A DNA stretch of 64,000 nucleotides from Niallia sp. NCCP-28 (GTDB lineage Bacteria; Bacillota; Bacilli; Bacillales; Cytobacillaceae), in NCBI RefSeq assembly GCF_023168165.1, contig NZ_BQYJ01000009.1:51851-115850 (forward strand). Reading direction: 5' to 3'. Both the position numbers and the translations under genes were made by a program. Positions within the stretch are counted from its first letter, which is position 1, and every line of letters begins with the position of its first letter. The notes beneath the pieces are model-generated. The model was not told where the DNA came from and made no database searches. It saw nothing but the letters and a program-made list of their open reading frames with translations. Of this stretch, positions 34,397 through 43,659 are shown piece by piece.

Positions 34397-34981
34397 CTAT
34401 TTTCGTGTTTTTAATAATGGTTTTGCGATAATTGGAACAAGTATACCTGAAAGGATTGCTTCTGTCACACCATTTGTTCCAACAATACCAAGCAAGGCTG
34501 GCAATAGCTGGCTAACATCCATTTCCATATAGTTAGCGTATGGTTTGCGGTAAAATAAATAAATTAGTCCTAATACTAGCACAGTGTTCGTTAATGACCC
34601 GGCTACCCCGGCAATGCTCATAGCTCCTGTATCGTTCATTTTACTTTTCAGCGCCTTGTGGTAAATATATCCTGCTACTATACCTATTAATATGCGCGGC
34701 AAAACAGAAATAAATGGATTTGTAAAAATAATAGGCGCAATAGGGCTTGTTGGAAAAGTATAGGCTCGTACAAAAGTAATAATTCCCCATACTCCTCCAA
34801 TAATTGCTCCGTCACGAGGACCTAATACAATAGCTGCAATAATAACAGTAACTTGAATCACTGTTAAACTAAGTGGTCCAATTGGAATCAAACCAAGAAG
34901 CGGGATTGTTGTTTGCAGAACGATAATTGCTGAAAACATTCCTAATAAAGCAAGGCGAAAAGTTTTATTCTTTTTTTTCAT
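34397..34981 (-). CDS. ECF transporter substrate-binding (S) component
   Basis: Small membrane protein of 194 residues with about six hydrophobic segments, of the energy-coupling-factor S-component type (DUF3816/PanT-like: LTVIQVTVIIAAIVLGPRDGAIIGGVWG, then ISVLPRILIGIVAGYIYHK). These proteins capture vitamins and rely on a shared EcfAA'T module encoded elsewhere. Pantothenate is one possibility; the substrate is not determinable here. The start at MKKKNKTFR follows AAAGGAG by seven bases, and the frame open upstream from 35032 is not needed. It sits between the cysH operon and cysL without sharing their function in any obvious way. Confidence 0.72.
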   Translation of the reverse strand: MKKKNKTFRLALLGMFSAIIVLQTTIPLLGLIPIGPLSLTVIQVTVIIAAIVLGPRDGAIIGGVWGIITFVRAYTFPTSPIAPIIFTNPFISVLPRILIGIVAGYIYHKALKSKMNDTGAMSIAGVAGSLTNTVLVLGLIYLFYRKPYANYMEMDVSQLLPALLGIVGTNGVTEAILSGILVPIIAKPLLKTRK

Positions 34982-35126
34982 CTGGATACTCCTTTTGCTA
35001 AGGCCATCATAAATTAATTGATTTTGTTTCATAAATGAAGCCGTTATTAAAAATTACCATTGTTATTCTACTATAAATAGAAAATGAAGTCAGAAAAATT
35101 TTTCTCCCTTGCTAATTATTCATTTC

Positions 35127-36017
35127 TCATTTATTTGTATACACTTCGGATAATGCTTCTATAAATATTTTCACATTCTTTTTATCCTTCATGATCGGGG
35201 AATACACATAAGACAGTGTGCGAATAAATGATTGGTTTTTCAGCTTTACAATGGAAAGGCTTTTTTGTTGAACATCCCTTTCAATAACACTATGAGATAA
35301 AAGGGAGAGCCCTTTTCCCCTTATAAGGGTTTCTTTAATCCCTTGGTTGCTGCTGATAGTCAGAAATGATTTTGCCTTTAAACCATTGGACCTTAGAACA
35401 TGATCTAAATATTCTCTAGTTCCAGAACCAACCTCTCGTGTTATCCAATACTCATTTTGCAAATCGGATATCTCCACTTTCCCCTTCTTGGCCAATCTAT
35501 GACAGTTAGAGGAAACCATAAATAACTCGTCTTCCATAAAAGCATGCACAGATAAATCTTTTTCATTCGTCTGTCCTTCAATTAATCCAATATCAACTTG
35601 AAAAAGACGAACTAATTGAACAATTTCTTCTGTATTACCAATTACTACCTCTAACTTTAAACTTGGATATTTATTCTGCAGATCCAATAATATTGTTGGC
35701 AAAATATATTCCCCAATAGTAAAGCTTGCTCCAATCTTTAATTCTCCCTTAATAGAATGATGATGTTCTAAAATACTTTGCCGTGTTTGTTCATAAATAG
35801 AAATCATTTGCAGTGCACAGTCGTATAACAGCTCACCAGTTGGAGTAATTTTTAATGACTTAGGGGAGCGTTCGAATAACTTTGTTTGGAAATCTCTTTC
35901 TAGGTTTTTAATATGTAAGCTTACACTTGGCTGAGACATAAGGAGTTTTTCTGCTGTTTTTGTGAAATTTTTCACTTCAACAAGAGTGACAAATGTTTTC
36001 AAAGCATCGTATTGCAT
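35127..36017 (-). CDS. cysL: LysR-family regulator, CysL-like
   Basis: Transcription activator of 296 residues. An N-terminal LysR winged helix (ALKTFVTLVEVKNFTKTAEKLLMSQPSVSLHIKNLE, residues about 4-62) precedes an effector-binding domain (IGEYILPTILLDLQNKYPSLKLEV, then WITREVGSGTREYLD). It is divergent from cysJI with 317 bp between the starts. In B. subtilis CysL (YwfK) activates cysJI, and this arrangement supports the same role. An AT-rich near-palindrome, TTATAGTTATGATAAATTATA (about 36048-36068), close to its own start could be a LysR-type site. That is suggestive only. Confidence 0.82.
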   Translation of the reverse strand: MQYDALKTFVTLVEVKNFTKTAEKLLMSQPSVSLHIKNLERDFQTKLFERSPKSLKITPTGELLYDCALQMISIYEQTRQSILEHHHSIKGELKIGASFTIGEYILPTILLDLQNKYPSLKLEVVIGNTEEIVQLVRLFQVDIGLIEGQTNEKDLSVHAFMEDELFMVSSNCHRLAKKGKVEISDLQNEYWITREVGSGTREYLDHVLRSNGLKAKSFLTISSNQGIKETLIRGKGLSLLSHSVIERDVQQKSLSIVKLKNQSFIRTLSYVYSPIMKDKKNVKIFIEALSEVYTNK

Positions 36018-36334
36018 ACTATCTCCCCTAACTATTAATTTTTTTTATAGTTATGATAAATTATATGTATTTTACTAATTCTAATTCTTCCAGTAAAGTA
36101 CATTATAATAATAATTTTTTTATAATAAAGAAACTTATTTTTTAAGACCTTTAATTCCGATTTGTCTGATTGGATTAATTAAAATATTAATGACATATTC
36201 CCATTTTCATTATAAAATAAATGTTGAGAAAAATCGGACGTTTCTTTATTTAACTATTAATGTTCTTATTTGCTTTGCTCCTGCAAGTTGCGGGATAAGA
36301 TGCTTATATTGTCTATATCTTTTGTGAGGTGATC
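36018..36334. other. Divergent regulatory region cysL-cysJ
   Basis: AT-rich 317 bp. A small hairpin CCTGCA/TGCGGG lies about 50 bp before cysJ. No unambiguous -35/-10 pair was picked out for cysJ. Confidence 0.4.
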
Positions 36335-38164
36335 ATGTTGCAGCTTCAAGTAACAAACAGTCCATTTAATCAAGAACAAGTTGAACTACTCAATCAATTG
36401 CTTCCAAATTTAACAGCAACACAAAAAATTTGGCTAAGCGGCTATCTAACAGCAGCACAAAGCTCAATGGTAGCAGAAAACGAAACACAGGCAACGGCAA
36501 GCTCTCAAGCTAATGAGGCTAACGCAAAAGCAATCTCTAAAGAAATTACTATCCTTTATGGATCACAAACAGGCACTGCACAAGGCATTGCTGAAAGTAA
36601 AGGAAAAGCTTTAACAGAAAAAGGTTTTAATGTAACCGTCTCTTCCATGAATGACTTTAAACCAAATAATTTGAAAAAGATTAAAAATCTACTTATTGTT
36701 GTCAGCACACATGGAGAAGGAGATCCACCTGACAATGCGATAACTTTTCATGAATTCCTGCATGGCAAACGTGCTCCAAAACTAGATGAGCTTAACTTTT
36801 CCGTTTTATCTTTAGGAGACAGTTCCTACGAATTCTTCTGTGAAACAGGAAAGGAATTTGATCAGCGTTTAGAAGAACTTGGCGCTACTCGAATAACGAA
36901 TCGTGTAGATTGTGATCTAGATTATGATGAGCCAAGCGAAGAATGGTTTAATGATGTACTGGCTCAACTTAGCGTAGCAACAGTTGAGAATCCAGGTTTG
37001 CAAACAAATGAAAGCAGTGCTCCTGCTGCTGAATCGGTATATTCAAGAACTAATCCGTTTAAAGCAGAAGTTCTTGATATTATTAATTTAAATGGCAGAG
37101 GTTCTGATAAACAAACTCTTCATATTGAATTATCCCTTGAGGGATCTAATTTAACTTATCAGCCTGGAGATGCGCTTGGCATTTATCCGGAAAATAATCC
37201 TAACCTTGTGGACATACTTTTAGAAGCATTAAACTTTTCTCCTGAAGAGATTGTAACAGTTAATAAACAAGGAGATGTTCGTTCACTAAGAGATGCGCTT
37301 ATCTCTAATTTTGAAATAACTGTTTTAACAAAACCTTTGCTTGAGCAAGCTGCAAAGCTATCAAGCAATAAAGAGCTTTTAGAACTTGTTTCTACGGAAA
37401 ACGTTGATAAGCTTAAAGCATATATCTATGGTCGGGACCTGCTCGATTTAGTGCAAGACTTTGGAACTTTTAGCGCCTCTGCACAAGACTTTGTCAATAT
37501 TCTTAGAAAAATACCAGCACGTCTTTATTCAATTGCAAGCAGTTATTCGGCTAATCCAGATGAAGTGCATTTAACGATAGGAGCTGTGCGCTACGAATCA
37601 AATAACAGAGATAGAGAAGGAGTTTGCTCCATTCTTTGTGCTGATCGCCTTCAGCCAGGAGACACATTGCCAATCTATATTCAGCATAACCAAAACTTTA
37701 AGCTTCCTGAAAATCCAGAGACACCAATCATTATGGTCGGACCTGGCACAGGTATTGCACCATTCCGCGCGTTTATGCAAGAAAGAGAAGAACTAGGCGC
37801 ACAAGGAAAATCATGGTTATTCTTTGGTGATCAACATTTTGTTACTGACTTCCTTTATCAAACAGAATGGCAAAACCTTATCAAAGATGATGTTCTGACA
37901 AAAATGGATGTTGCTTTTTCACGTGATAGTGAGAAAAAAGTATACGTTCAACACCGTATGCTTGAAAATAGTAAAGAATTATTTAGTTGGCTAGAAGAAG
38001 GAGCAGTTGTTTACATCTGTGGAGATGAAAAACATATGGCCCACGATGTTCATAAAACCCTTATTGATATTGTTGAAAAAGAAGGCAACTTAAGCAGAGA
38101 AAAAGCAGAAGAATACATTGCCTCCATGCAGCAGACAAAACGTTATCAGCGAGATGTTTACTGA
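36335..38164 (+). CDS. cysJ: Sulfite reductase flavoprotein subunit CysJ
   Basis: Transfers electrons from NADPH through FAD and FMN to the hemoprotein CysI, about 609 residues. The FMN flavodoxin domain covers residues about 60-205 (ILYGSQTGTAQGIAE, STHGEGDPPDN), followed by the FAD/connecting domain (RLYSIASSYS) and NADPH domain (MVGPGTGIAPFRAF, CGDEKHMAHDV). It ends in KRYQRDVY, typical for the family. The ATG at 36335 and the next codon TTG both follow GAGGTG. The TTG would give MQLQV, as I recall for B. subtilis CysJ, so the start is uncertain by one codon. Confidence 0.95.
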   Translation: MLQLQVTNSPFNQEQVELLNQLLPNLTATQKIWLSGYLTAAQSSMVAENETQATASSQANEANAKAISKEITILYGSQTGTAQGIAESKGKALTEKGFNVTVSSMNDFKPNNLKKIKNLLIVVSTHGEGDPPDNAITFHEFLHGKRAPKLDELNFSVLSLGDSSYEFFCETGKEFDQRLEELGATRITNRVDCDLDYDEPSEEWFNDVLAQLSVATVENPGLQTNESSAPAAESVYSRTNPFKAEVLDIINLNGRGSDKQTLHIELSLEGSNLTYQPGDALGIYPENNPNLVDILLEALNFSPEEIVTVNKQGDVRSLRDALISNFEITVLTKPLLEQAAKLSSNKELLELVSTENVDKLKAYIYGRDLLDLVQDFGTFSASAQDFVNILRKIPARLYSIASSYSANPDEVHLTIGAVRYESNNRDREGVCSILCADRLQPGDTLPIYIQHNQNFKLPENPETPIIMVGPGTGIAPFRAFMQEREELGAQGKSWLFFGDQHFVTDFLYQTEWQNLIKDDVLTKMDVAFSRDSEKKVYVQHRMLENSKELFSWLEEGAVVYICGDEKHMAHDVHKTLIDIVEKEGNLSREKAEEYIASMQQTKRYQRDVY

Positions 38165-38188
38165 TTTCTACCGAAAGGAGTTTTTCAA

Positions 38189-39907
38189 ATGGTTAACCCA
38201 ATATTAAAAGCACCAGAAGGATCGCCAAGTGATGTAGAGCGCATTAAAGAGGAGAGCAACTACCTTCGCGGAACATTACACGAGTCGATGCTTGAACCCC
38301 TTAGCTCCGGCATCTCAGAAGACGATAATCGCCTAATGAAATTCCATGGCAGCTATTTGCAAGATGATAGAGACTTGCGCAACGAGCGCCAAAAACAAAA
38401 GTTAGAACCTGCCTACCAGTTTATGCTGCGCGTACGTACGCCAGGAGGTGTCTCAACACCTGAGCAATGGCTGGTTATGGATGCGCTGGCTGAAAAGTAC
38501 GGAAACCAAACATTAAAACTATCAACAAGACAAGCATTCCAAATGCATGGAATCCTTAAATGGAATATGAAAAAAACTATTCAAGAAATTCATGCTTCTC
38601 TTTTAGATACTATCGCAGCATGCGGAGACGTAAACCGCAATGTTATGTGCAATCCAAATCCATATCAATCTCAGTTGCATGCAGAGGTTTTTGAATGGTC
38701 TAAAAAATTAAGTGATTATTTGTTGCCGCGCACAAGAGCGTATCATGAATTATGGCTAGATGAAGAAAAAGTTCTTTCTACTCCTGAACAAGAAGAAGTA
38801 GAACCAATGTATGGACCTCTTTATTTACCAAGAAAATTCAAAATCGGCATCGCTTTACCTCCAGCCAATGATATCGATGTTTTCTCTCAAGATTTAGGTC
38901 TTATTGCAATTGTTGAAGAAGACAAACTTATCGGATTCAATGTGGCAATTGGAGGAGGAATGGGAATGACACATGGGGATAAAGCTACCTATCCTCAATT
39001 AGCTAAAGTAATCGGATTCTGTACACCAGATAAGATATTGGAATTAGCTGAAAAAGTCATTACCATTCAACGAGACTATGGTAATCGTTCAGTTCGTAAA
39101 AATGCTCGTTTTAAATACACAGTTGACCGCCTAGGTTTAGAAAATGTAGTAGAAGAATTAGAAAATCGTTTAGGCTGGAAACTAGAAGAAGCTAAATCTT
39201 ATAAATTTGAACATAATACAGATCGCTACGGCTGGATAAAAGGAATTAATGGAAAATGGCACTTCACATTATTTGTTGAAGGCGGCCGTGTTGCTGACTA
39301 CAAAGGCTATCAATTAAAAACAGGCTTACGTGAAATTGCAAAAATCCATAACGGCGACTTCCGCTTAACAGGTAATCAAAACTTAGTAATCGCCAATATT
39401 TCCAGCCAGAAAAAGAAAAAAATTAGTGATTTAATGGATCAATATGGCCTAACAGATGGTCAACACCATTCAGCGCTTCGCCGCAGCTCTATCGCTTGTG
39501 CTTCTCTTCCAACTTGCGGTTTAGCAATGGCAGAAGCTGAAAGATACTTGCCAACATTAATCACAAAAATTGAAGAGATTGTTAATGAGAATGGTCTTCG
39601 TGATGAAGAAATTACTATTCGCATGACAGGCTGTCCAAACGGATGCGCGCGCCATGCCCTCGGAGAAATTGCTTTTATCGGAAAATCTCCTGGGAAATAT
39701 AATATGTATCTAGGCGCTGCATATGACGGCAGCCGCTTAAGCAAACTTTACAGAGAAAATGTTGGCGAAGAAGACATTCTAAATGAATTGCGCGCTCTTC
39801 TTCCTCGCTTCGCAAAAGAACGTCTTGAAGGTGAACACTTTGGAGATTTTGTTATCCGCGCAGGTGTTGTTAAAGCCGTTACTGATGGTACTAATTTTCA
39901 TGATTAA
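38189..39907 (+). CDS. cysI: Sulfite reductase hemoprotein CysI
   Basis: Six-electron reduction of sulfite to sulfide at a siroheme-[4Fe-4S] centre, 572 residues. It has the two half-domains with [15 protein letters not shown] and [14 protein letters not shown], which hold the four cysteines bridging cluster and siroheme. The sulfite-site arginine/lysine stretches [11 protein letters not shown] and GNQNLV are also present. Start after AAAGGAG. It lies 24 bp behind cysJ. Siroheme would come from SumT-SirC-SirB encoded at 28095-30209, so all steps from sulfate uptake to sulfide are in this window. Confidence 0.96.
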   Translation: MVNPILKAPEGSPSDVERIKEESNYLRGTLHESMLEPLSSGISEDDNRLMKFHGSYLQDDRDLRNERQKQKLEPAYQFMLRVRTPGGVSTPEQWLVMDALAEKYGNQTLKLSTRQAFQMHGILKWNMKKTIQEIHASLLDTIAACGDVNRNVMCNPNPYQSQLHAEVFEWSKKLSDYLLPRTRAYHELWLDEEKVLSTPEQEEVEPMYGPLYLPRKFKIGIALPPANDIDVFSQDLGLIAIVEEDKLIGFNVAIGGGMGMTHGDKATYPQLAKVIGFCTPDKILELAEKVITIQRDYGNRSVRKNARFKYTVDRLGLENVVEELENRLGWKLEEAKSYKFEHNTDRYGWIKGINGKWHFTLFVEGGRVADYKGYQLKTGLREIAKIHNGDFRLTGNQNLVIANISSQKKKKISDLMDQYGLTDGQHHSALRRSSIACASLPTCGLAMAEAERYLPTLITKIEEIVNENGLRDEEITIRMTGCPNGCARHALGEIAFIGKSPGKYNMYLGAAYDGSRLSKLYRENVGEEDILNELRALLPRFAKERLEGEHFGDFVIRAGVVKAVTDGTNFHD

Positions 39908-39926
39908 TTAATAAAAACTCCTCAAG

Positions 39927-39969
39927 CCTCCCTTTGTAGAGTGGTCCACTCCACAAAGGGAGGTTTTTT
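39927..39969 (+). terminator. Terminator of cysJI
   Basis: Strong stem with CCTCCCTTTGT and ACAAAGGGAGG as its outer arms, followed by six T. Confidence 0.92.
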
Positions 39970-40230
39970 AGTCTAACAATAACAAACATCTTACTCTCAT
40001 TTAAGCTTAAACATATTTACTCATTAACTTGTCATTTATCCTCCATTGCTGGACAGTAAAAGTCTAATTGTTCATTTCGAGCTCCTATTTTTCCCAAAAT
40101 TAACTAACAGTTCTCCTTCCTTTTAATCATAGTCCAAACTTATCCTGTGTATATTTACCATGAAACGACTATCCAGCATTTTTTATTGCTTTAGTTTTCT
40201 ATTTCAACTTATTTATAAGGAGGAGACAGC
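39970..40230. other. Intergenic region before the cupin gene
   Basis: AT-rich with no gene-like frame. I recognise no certain promoter. Confidence 0.4.
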
Positions 40231-40845
40231 ATGAAACACGATAAGCAATCCCCATCTTATCAACTTTTTGGTGATTCCACTAAAGTGGTTAATTATAAAC
40301 GGGATTCAAACAACTATATCACTCAACTTTTTTCCGAACAACTTCCAAATATTCAAACGGGTTTTTTTAATGTTCATTTAAGCCAAGGCATTATTATTCA
40401 GCCTCATTGGCACACAAATGTTACAGAGCTAGTATTTGTAATCAGTGGCGAAGCACTAACATCTGTCTTCAATCCATTTACACAAAAATTGCTTACTTAC
40501 CATCTCAAACCAGGGCAAGTATCTCAATTTCCAAAGGGATGGTTTCACTGGATTATCGCACTTCAAAACAATACCCATATCCTCACTATCTTTGATCAGC
40601 CCACACCGGATATTGTATATGGATCAGACTTTCTACGTTTTATACCTGCAGATGTTCTAAATAGGGCTTATTGTATACAAGAGAATTATTATAAAAAAGC
40701 AGTTGAACCTATTTATGATTCCGTCATTTTAGGACCTCCTGCCGGGTGTGACCAGACTAGAAGAAGCTATTATAACCAGCATCCAATGACATATCAGCCT
40801 GTGCATCCATATCAAACTTCTTATTACTCCCAACCTAATAATTAA
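40231..40845 (+). CDS. Cupin-domain protein with Tyr/Gln/Pro-rich tail
   Basis: Protein of 204 residues without a signal peptide. Residues about 45-150 form one cupin barrel: motif 1 PHWHTNVTELVFVISGE (metal-type histidines) and motif 2 around PGQVSQFPKGWFHWI. The last 35 residues are rich in Tyr, Gln, His and Pro (RRSYYNQHPMTYQPVHPY). Germin-like cupins with such tails occur in spore outer layers, so a spore-surface role is possible, but nothing in the sequence proves it. Start after GGAGGAG. Single gene. Confidence 0.7.
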   Translation: MKHDKQSPSYQLFGDSTKVVNYKRDSNNYITQLFSEQLPNIQTGFFNVHLSQGIIIQPHWHTNVTELVFVISGEALTSVFNPFTQKLLTYHLKPGQVSQFPKGWFHWIIALQNNTHILTIFDQPTPDIVYGSDFLRFIPADVLNRAYCIQENYYKKAVEPIYDSVILGPPAGCDQTRRSYYNQHPMTYQPVHPYQTSYYSQPNN

Positions 40846-41061
40846 AGATTATCTGCCCTTTCATAAATAAATTTATATAAAACAAAAGGAATTTTATGAA
40901 AAAAAACGAAAACAAAAAAATCAACTTGAGCCTTTTATTAGAGATAATGATAAGCTTCGGAAAGTAAAAAGCAGCTTTTGCCAATGATTTTATAAGGGAA
41001 ATGAGCAAACAGCGATTTTAGGAAGAATTAAAATAGGCTCATTTTTAAATAAATCCACAAT
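40846..41061. other. Intergenic region with an inverted TGAGCCT/AGGCTCA pair
   Basis: A 23-codon frame (40896-40967) follows AAAGGA, but its Lys/Asn-rich start and poly-A context make it doubtful. TGAGCCT near 40927 and AGGCTCA near 41035 flank about 100 bp. I see nothing firm here. Confidence 0.3.
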
Positions 41062-41100
41062 AAAAGGAATTATGCTATAACTCCCAGCATAATTCCTTTT
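41062..41100. terminator. Terminator of the MFS exporter gene (possibly bidirectional)
   Basis: A perfect 15-bp stem, AAAAGGAATTATGCT with AGCATAATTCCTTTT. Confidence 0.85.
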
Positions 41101-41158
41101 ATTTGCTAACGATAAGAAAAACAAATCTAAGATAATCTATTACTATTTCTACCTTATA

Positions 41159-42364
41159 TTATGATTCTGCTATATTGATTTTCTGATTCTTTTTAGACAT
41201 TCGTTTTTGCCAAGCAATTGATCCAAACAATGTTAATGTAATCAGAACAAGCCCCAAGACAAAAGGATACATAATATTCACATCATAAATGATGCCGGCA
41301 AGCAAAGGACCAAGAACATTCCCGATACTCATATAGGCATTATTCATCCCCATCGCAAAGCCTTGTTCATTATCTGCAAGCTTCGAAATAAGTGTGTTAA
41401 GCACTGGCCTAAGAATAGATGTTGCAAGAAATATTAAAAGAGTGACACCAAAAAACACTCCATAACTTGATGCCAATAATGACAGCATAAAGCCAACAGC
41501 TGCAACTCCCAAAAATAATATTAAAACATTTGCTTCACCAATACGCCCAACAATTCGATCTACCACAAAAAGCTGAACAATAACACTAATGATTCCGGTT
41601 GCGGTAATCATTACAGCAATTTCTTGAGGTGTTGCTCCATATTGATTATCTACAAAAAGACCTAAAACTGATTCATATGCCATTAATCCAAAACTCATCA
41701 CAAGTGTAATGACAAGTGGGATAAAATAAGGCATTTTAACAGAACGCACCATCTTTTTTGCCATAGACTCATTATCTAGTGCATGCGTTCCTCCTTGAGC
41801 TCCTGCCTTTTGGCTTTCTTCTAAGATAATAATAGAAAAGATAACCGCAACTAAGGATACCAAAGCTGAAATTAAAAAAGGGGCCTTCAATCCAAACTTT
41901 GTTAAAAAACCGCCTATGCCTGGGCCAATTACTATGCCTAATGACATAGCTGCCGACACAAGACTATTCCCCCTTGCTCTTTGATCAATTGTTGTAATAT
42001 CAGCCACATATGCAAATATTGCAGGGACTAATAAAGCGGCTCCCACACCGCCAACAACTCGCGAAACATAAAGCCACCAAATATTATCAAATATATAAAA
42101 GATAAACATGGAAGCTGTTAATCCAGCCAAACCGTAAATAATCATTTTTCTGCGTCCATATTGATCGGTCCACTTCCCAGCTATGGGAGAAAACACTAGC
42201 TGAGCACCGGCAAAAATAGCCACCATTAGCCCAGCTGCTGTTCCCCCTTGATTGATAGACATTAAATACTGGGGCAAAATGGGAATAACAATCCCAAAGC
42301 TGCCTATCGCAATAAACATATTAATCATTAATATGAACAGTTTTCTTTTTTGTTCTTTTGTCAT
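41159..42364 (-). CDS. MFS multidrug-type efflux transporter
   Basis: Twelve-helix drug:proton antiporter type, 401 residues. It has the loop 2-3 motif GKWTDQYGRRKMI, the helix-4 region LYVSRVVGGVGAALLVPAIFAY, and the antiporter motif C region MSLGIVIGPGIGGFL. It resembles NorA/Bmr/TetA-like exporters; the substrate is unknown. The start at MTKEQKRK follows AGGGGAG. A frame open 33 codons further upstream is leader, not protein, because it runs through a terminator hairpin. That leader (42404-42520) offers alternative terminator and antiterminator pairings, suggesting induction by the drug itself. Confidence 0.83.
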   Translation of the reverse strand: MTKEQKRKLFILMINMFIAIGSFGIVIPILPQYLMSINQGGTAAGLMVAIFAGAQLVFSPIAGKWTDQYGRRKMIIYGLAGLTASMFIFYIFDNIWWLYVSRVVGGVGAALLVPAIFAYVADITTIDQRARGNSLVSAAMSLGIVIGPGIGGFLTKFGLKAPFLISALVSLVAVIFSIIILEESQKAGAQGGTHALDNESMAKKMVRSVKMPYFIPLVITLVMSFGLMAYESVLGLFVDNQYGATPQEIAVMITATGIISVIVQLFVVDRIVGRIGEANVLILFLGVAAVGFMLSLLASSYGVFFGVTLLIFLATSILRPVLNTLISKLADNEQGFAMGMNNAYMSIGNVLGPLLAGIIYDVNIMYPFVLGLVLITLTLFGSIAWQKRMSKKNQKINIAES

Positions 42365-42397
42365 AGGTTTCTCCCCTTTTTCTCTCTTTATTAGACA

Positions 42398-42520
42398 ATA
42401 AAAAATCCTATCCGTCATAATTGGATAGGATTTCTCAAACCGCTTAAAAAGGGCCCAATGCAAAACAGCAGTAGGGTTATGATTACCTTTTTTCTAAGAA
42501 AGTATAGACTAATCCTATTC
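42398..42520 (-). promoter_or_regulatory. Transcription attenuator upstream of the MFS exporter
   Basis: In RNA order there are three segments: GAATAGGATT (42520-42511), AATCCTATCC (42432-42423) and GGATAGGATT (42413-42404), then six T. The middle segment pairs perfectly with the last one (10-bp terminator). It also pairs with the first through eight consecutive bases plus an end pair (antiterminator). The two folds exclude each other. Confidence 0.7.
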
Positions 42521-42610
42521 AAAAATGACTTCGATTTTTTTCGAATGTATTTTTAAAACAAGATTAGTAGATCATCGCCCCATGGTCACCCTTTCATTTT
42601 GTGTAGTCTC

Positions 42611-42639
42611 ATCATACAATGTTTTTTTATACATTTCAA
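42611..42639 (-). promoter_or_regulatory. Promoter of the MFS exporter
   Basis: TTGAAA (42634-42639), 17 bp, TATGAT (42611-42616). This gives a leader of about 240 nt. Soon after the start lie very short frames, for example ATG GGG CGA TGA preceded by AAAGGGTG, which could serve as a ribosome-sensing leader peptide. Confidence 0.65.
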
Positions 42640-42682
42640 GTAATGGTGCAGAAAAAATAGTAAAATAATGGTTTTTCAACAA

Positions 42683-42880
42683 TTATTGCTTATTAGTTTT
42701 CATCACTTGTGTACCTAATAAACCAATAAGCAAAATAATAATTGAAATAATACTATAATCTTTAAAAAAACTTGTAAAGGAAACGTTAAAAAACATGCAT
42801 ACTGCCGTAATTATTCTTCCTGCCAATAATAGTAATCCTATCACTAACATCCAATTTAAAAGTTTTTCTAACCATTTCAT
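42683..42880 (-). CDS. Small membrane protein of unknown function
   Basis: 65 residues with two hydrophobic segments (about 10-30 and 42-58) and a short basic tail ending KTNKQ. No family recognised. It has a ribosome site (CAGGTGA) eight bases before the ATG. It lies upstream of the MFS exporter, in the same direction, but the exporter has its own promoter overlapping the space between them. Reality of the gene is likely from the start context and the clean membrane pattern; function is unknown. Confidence 0.55.
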   Translation of the reverse strand: MKWLEKLLNWMLVIGLLLLAGRIITAVCMFFNVSFTSFFKDYSIISIIILLIGLLGTQVMKTNKQ

Positions 42881-43156
42881 CTATTTGTCACCTGCTTCCT
42901 TTCTTTTCCCCAATAATTAGATTCCATTATAATTGATCATTCATTTTTTTATTTGATTAATTAATCAAATTTTACCATAATGATTCTTATGCGTCAATGT
43001 GAAAAAATGCTGGCTAATACGGCAGCAAGCCAAACCTTTTTATAAGGTTCAACAAATAGGCTGCCTGCATCGCCAAAAATAATTAGGCGGATTTCCGTTC
43101 CTCCCAAAGTAGAATTTTAAAATTTCCTCATTTTTTATATCTATAGGGATGCTCTT
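42881..43156. other. Intergenic region with GGCAGC/GCTGCC inverted repeat
   Basis: Around 43020-43066, GGCAGC and GCTGCC enclose an inner AACCTT/AAGGTT hairpin. On the minus strand the exit is ATTTTTTC, so it may be the terminator of the transporter/regulator operon to its right. The rest is AT-rich without a gene. Confidence 0.4.
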
Positions 43157-43636
43157 TCACTCAGATTGCTCTGTTCGTTTTTTGGCAAAAATAAAGGCAC
43201 CATTGCCTCCAAATTTGAACAAAAAGACTCCTCCAGCTAAAATAAGGACACCAACTAATTGCTTAGAAGTAAAGGGAACTTTCTCTAATCCCATCCATCC
43301 CATTGAATCTAGCAGCAAAGCAAATGCTAACTGTGAAATTAAAACAATAGATATAGCATAAGTTGGTCCTAAAAGCCTAACTCCTTTTGTTACACATGTA
43401 ACAACGCCTACTCCAATTAATCCGCTGAACCAATACCATACTTGCATATTTTCTAAAGAAAACAGCTGCTTTCCTTCTGCTATAAAACCAATTGTGAAAG
43501 AAGCTAAAAAGCCCATGCCCAAAACGATAGTTGTTGTTGTCCAAGAGCCTGTGTGCTCATTTACTTTACTGTTAAAGATATTTTGCAAACCTACAAGGGA
43601 ACCTGCAATTATGGATAAAACTATTCCAATAATCAT
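43157..43636 (-). CDS. DMT-type transporter half, YdcZ family (DUF606), copy 2
   Basis: Membrane protein of 159 residues with about five segments. YdcZ-family stretches: GSLVGLQNIFNSKVNEHTGSWTTT near the start, then GPTYAISIVLISQLAFALLLDSMG. YdcZ proteins are single five-helix halves that probably work as pairs; substrate unknown. It is the third gene of a minus-strand operon, with a Crp-type regulator gene between it and a second YdcZ half (44383-44808). The pair likely forms one heterodimeric exporter or importer controlled by that regulator. Confidence 0.8.
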   Translation of the reverse strand: MIIGIVLSIIAGSLVGLQNIFNSKVNEHTGSWTTTTIVLGMGFLASFTIGFIAEGKQLFSLENMQVWYWFSGLIGVGVVTCVTKGVRLLGPTYAISIVLISQLAFALLLDSMGWMGLEKVPFTSKQLVGVLILAGGVFLFKFGGNGAFIFAKKRTEQSE

Positions 43637-43659
43637 GTTTATATCTCCTAATGTTTTAT

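Noticed and set aside
34397..35032. Assignment of the ECF S component to a given vitamin
   Set aside because: No riboswitch or biosynthetic neighbour points to a substrate; sequence alone does not decide.
42365..42463. 33-residue N-terminal extension of the MFS exporter
   Set aside because: It would be encoded through the leader terminator hairpin; the ATG at 42364 has a good ribosome site.
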